Shown piece by piece: positions 40,556 through 42,404 of a DNA stretch of 42,404 nucleotides. Within the stretch, counting starts at the first letter, position 1. The number at the start of each line of letters is the position of its first letter. The stretch covers positions 1 through 42,404 of the forward strand of contig NZ_LT985759.1 in NCBI RefSeq assembly GCF_900290285.1. The letters are read 5' to 3'. Made by a program: the position numbers and the translations under genes. The notes beneath the pieces were generated by a model. That model was not told the DNA's origin. It saw nothing but the letters and a program-made list of their open reading frames with translations, and did not search any database. Source of the DNA: Candidatus Centipeda massiliensis. GTDB taxonomy: Bacteria > Bacillota > Negativicutes > Selenomonadales > Selenomonadaceae.

Positions 40556-40594
40556 TCAAAAAAGATCGTCGTCTATGACATTCTGCATTTCCAT
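40556..40594 (-). CDS. Possible 12-residue open reading frame
   Basis: MEMQNVIDDDLF, with a good GGAGG ribosome site eight bases upstream of the ATG. It may be a leader peptide, the stump of a lost gene, or chance. It lies in the otherwise gene-free stretch between rpsU and the insertion sequence (40487-40678). Confidence 0.25.
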   Translation of the reverse strand: MEMQNVIDDDLF

Positions 40595-40678
40595 GATGAT
40601 TTCCTCCTCTGCCTTGCGGCATCAATATTGGTGTATCACTGCTATGGTTACATCATACGGGGGAATGTTAAACAAAGT

Positions 40679-40760
40679 TTGACATACTCCCCACGGCTAA
40701 AGCCGGGGGATTCTTGGATACAGACGGCATTTGCCTGCTTAAATGCAGGTCTTACGATGC
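40679..40760 (-). ncRNA. Predicted omega RNA (reRNA) 3' region of TnpB
   Basis: In this family the guide RNA covers the 3' end of tnpB and the right-end stem, and its guide is read from flanking DNA. Here the stem at 40689-40709 and the ending GAGTATGTCAA fit. The guide would begin at 40678 on the minus strand (ACTTTGTTTAACATTC). The extent is inferred from family knowledge. Confidence 0.5.
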
Positions 40761-41861
40761 CTCTCCAAAGAAGGTTGATGCCCCAACCTTCAAGATGTTC
40801 TTTGCGGCGTTTCTGTCCCGATCATGAATGGCTCCGCAATGCGGACATGTCCATTCTCGGACGCGCAAATCTTTCGTTTCCGGATTCTGCGCGCCGCAGA
40901 TATGGCAGGTCTGCGAGCTTGCATAATATCGATCAATCGTTTGAATCGTCGTTCCTGTTTTGCTCGCCTGATGCTTTAGGATTTCCACAAACGCTGCAAA
41001 TCCATAATCCGAGATTTTTCGTCCCCATCGTTTCTGCATTCCCCTCAGATTCAAGTCCTCAATGCACACAAGAGCGTATTCCTCGCAGATCGCATGTGCC
41101 AGCTTGAAATGAAAGTCTTTGCGCTCATTCGCTGTCTTCTTGTGCAGCCGTGCCAGTGCGAGCCGTGCCCTCTTTCGATGGTTCGACCCATTCTGTTTCT
41201 GCGAAAGTGCTTTCCCTGCCCTGCGTATCGCTGCTGCATTCGCCTTGAAAAAGAGCGGGGCTTCCCTGTCGTTCCCATCCGACGCTATGAGAAACTGCCT
41301 GAGCCCGAAGTCATAGCCGACGCTTTTACCCGTTCTTGCCAAAACTTCGTTTTCTGCCGTCTCACAGACGAAATAAAGATAGAGATCCCCAAGTGCATCC
41401 CGTTTGATGGTGACGATTTTGACCGTTCCCTCGATGGCACGGCTTTTGAAATAGCGGTACTTTTGCGTACCGATTTGGACGGCATTTCCTTCTAGGAGCT
41501 TCCACCCTGCCTGCTTCAAGGTATAGGATTTATACTTTCTCACCTTCTTGAACGAGGGCGGCGCCGTGCGCACCTTTTGTTTCAGGTTTCGGAAAAAGAG
41601 TTTGTAGGCACGGTCAATCCGCTGCGTGATGTCCTGCACCGCCTGTGCACCGATTTCTTTCAGGTAGGAAAACCGGGGGATCTTTTTGAGCTTCGTGAGA
41701 TGTTTTTGCAGGGCATAGACGTTCAGCGATTTGTGATATAGACGATAATACCGTTTGTGCAGGGCAATACAGTGATTATAAATGAGACCTGCCGCATTGA
41801 TTTGTCGGTGGAGCTTTCGGTTTCTCTTTGCCTTGTACAACTTAAAGCAGAAGGTCTTCAT
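40752..41861 (-). CDS. tnpB: TnpB, RNA-guided nuclease of IS200/IS605
   Basis: A 369-residue protein with an apparently complete TnpB core. RuvC motif I is VGYDFGLRQFL (Asp), motif II VCIEDLNLRGM (Glu), and motif III HDRDRNAAKNIL (Asp). A zinc finger of CHICG...CPHCG lies between II and III. The N-terminal helices (LYKAKRNRKLHRQINAAGLIYNHCIAL) match the OrfB_IS605 domain. All three acidic residues are kept, so the nuclease is probably active. The guide RNA should come from the 3' end of this gene through the right-end hairpin. Confidence 0.9.
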   Translation of the reverse strand: MKTFCFKLYKAKRNRKLHRQINAAGLIYNHCIALHKRYYRLYHKSLNVYALQKHLTKLKKIPRFSYLKEIGAQAVQDITQRIDRAYKLFFRNLKQKVRTAPPSFKKVRKYKSYTLKQAGWKLLEGNAVQIGTQKYRYFKSRAIEGTVKIVTIKRDALGDLYLYFVCETAENEVLARTGKSVGYDFGLRQFLIASDGNDREAPLFFKANAAAIRRAGKALSQKQNGSNHRKRARLALARLHKKTANERKDFHFKLAHAICEEYALVCIEDLNLRGMQKRWGRKISDYGFAAFVEILKHQASKTGTTIQTIDRYYASSQTCHICGAQNPETKDLRVREWTCPHCGAIHDRDRNAAKNILKVGASTFFGEAS

Positions 41862-41865
41862 ATTC

Positions 41866-42276
41866 TCACTTCCTTTGCGATGTTTTCTGATTCTCGATGT
41901 ATTGCTTTACAATGCTCAGCGTCGCACCGCCAACCGCAGCGCAAAAATAGCTGTTTGTCCAAAGGGTGGGGAGCTTTGTCTTTAGCCAAGGAAATTCCTG
42001 CCTTAGAATACGCGACGTTTTCCCTTTGATGGTCTTTATGGCTTTATGGATCCCAAACTGTGGGTGTACTTCAAGCAGAAGATGTACATGATCCGGCATG
42101 ATTTCCATTTCGATGACATCGACATGGATTTCTTCACAGATTGACATGACCAGCTCCTTCAGTCTGGTGTCAACGCCGTTGACCAGTACTTTTCTACGAT
42201 ATTTGGGGCAAAAAACGACATGATACTTGCATGAATAGACGATATTGTTGCTCGAATGATATTTTACCTCTCTCAT
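41866..42276 (-). CDS. tnpA: TnpA, Y1 single-strand transposase of IS200/IS605
   Basis: A 136-residue HUH transposase. The metal-binding HUH motif is in MPDHVHLLLEV, and the nucleophile Tyr is in VKQYIENQK near the C-terminus. MREVKYHSSNN at 42276 is taken as the start because it gives the usual N-terminus, though no strong ribosome site precedes it; a longer in-frame reading to 42327 exists. It excises and inserts the element as a circle of single-stranded DNA. Confidence 0.88.
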   Translation of the reverse strand: MREVKYHSSNNIVYSCKYHVVFCPKYRRKVLVNGVDTRLKELVMSICEEIHVDVIEMEIMPDHVHLLLEVHPQFGIHKAIKTIKGKTSRILRQEFPWLKTKLPTLWTNSYFCAAVGGATLSIVKQYIENQKTSQRK

Positions 42277-42404
42277 ATTTGTTATGAAAAGTTTATACAA
42301 GAATAAAAAAGCGCAAAAGTCCCCCATAGCTATCTTGAATGAAAAAAATTATGCAATAGCAACATCCTCTGCGGCATGAGGAAGCCAACCAAGTTTTGTT
42401 AATT

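Larger units (their letters stand above)
40679..42382 (-). mobile_element. IS200/IS605-family insertion sequence
   Basis: tnpA and tnpB are in the same direction, four bases apart. The right end (40679-40709) has the family's hairpin, CCCCCGGCT pairing with AGCCGTGGGG on the minus strand, followed by GAGTATGTCAA, after which the element probably ends. A smaller hairpin (TCCTC/GAGGA, 42365-42382) marks the left end region; the exact left boundary may lie at or beyond the window edge. Such elements move as single strands and make no target duplication. Confidence 0.8.

Overview
The window looks like a chromosomal segment of a Gram-negative Firmicute of the Selenomonadaceae (Selenomonas/Centipeda type). 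It is GC-rich and uses Firmicute-style GGAGG ribosome sites and LytTR regulation. It also has outer-membrane machinery: a two-partner secretion adhesin (TpsA) with its TpsB/Omp85-type pore. The genus assignment is an inference from protein character and the 5' end of the 16S gene, not from a search.

Layout. 1-560: 5' end of a 16S rRNA gene (minus strand), its leader and promoter, with a short inverted-repeat element (MITE) inside the leader. 560-2089: thiN and a ttcA-type gene. 2093-5199: a broken Rpn-type gene, then a minus-strand operon of CoA-disulfide reductase/rhodanese, an ArsR regulator, a ferredoxin and a membrane Fe-S protein. 5489-10907: a minus-strand run of hsp20, cheR, a truncated PaaK-like gene, pyrF, pyrE, an unknown gene and a methionine gamma-lyase-family gene. 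11078-19195: tpsB, the 1814-residue adhesin gene tpsA, and a voltage-gated sodium-channel gene (minus). 19394-22387, divergent: a LytTR response regulator and two paralogous sensor genes. 22765-26270: a BASS/ACR3-type transporter, then feoA, feoB and a 55-residue Cys-rich protein. 26657-33242: a five-gene nucleoside salvage operon with a divergent Crp/Fnr regulator. 33503-36164: a HipA-like kinase pair, an unknown gene and a Fic protein. 36369-40399: guaA, recX, recA, yqeY and rpsU. 40679-end: an IS200/IS605 element with TnpA and an apparently intact TnpB.

Most interesting reading. The two sensor genes next to the LytTR regulator have lost complementary parts of a histidine kinase. The first keeps the GHKL ATPase domain but has Met-Gln where the phospho-accepting His-Asp should be. 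The second keeps the RHD..HH phospho-acceptor helix but stops before any ATPase domain. They may work as one split kinase, although decay of the second gene cannot be excluded. Three tandem 20-bp-spaced repeats in the divergent intergenic region look like the LytTR operator. They face both the regulator operon and the channel-tpsA-tpsB operon, so one locus may join a split sensor, a voltage-gated channel and a secreted adhesin.

A second theme is a ~162-bp MITE family: six long copies, one 35-bp deletion derivative and a lone end. Its internal hairpin shows compensatory base changes between copies. Several copies sit exactly at the stop codon of a gene. One copy appears to have separated the channel gene from tpsA, which in the reconstructed ancestor overlapped by ATGA.
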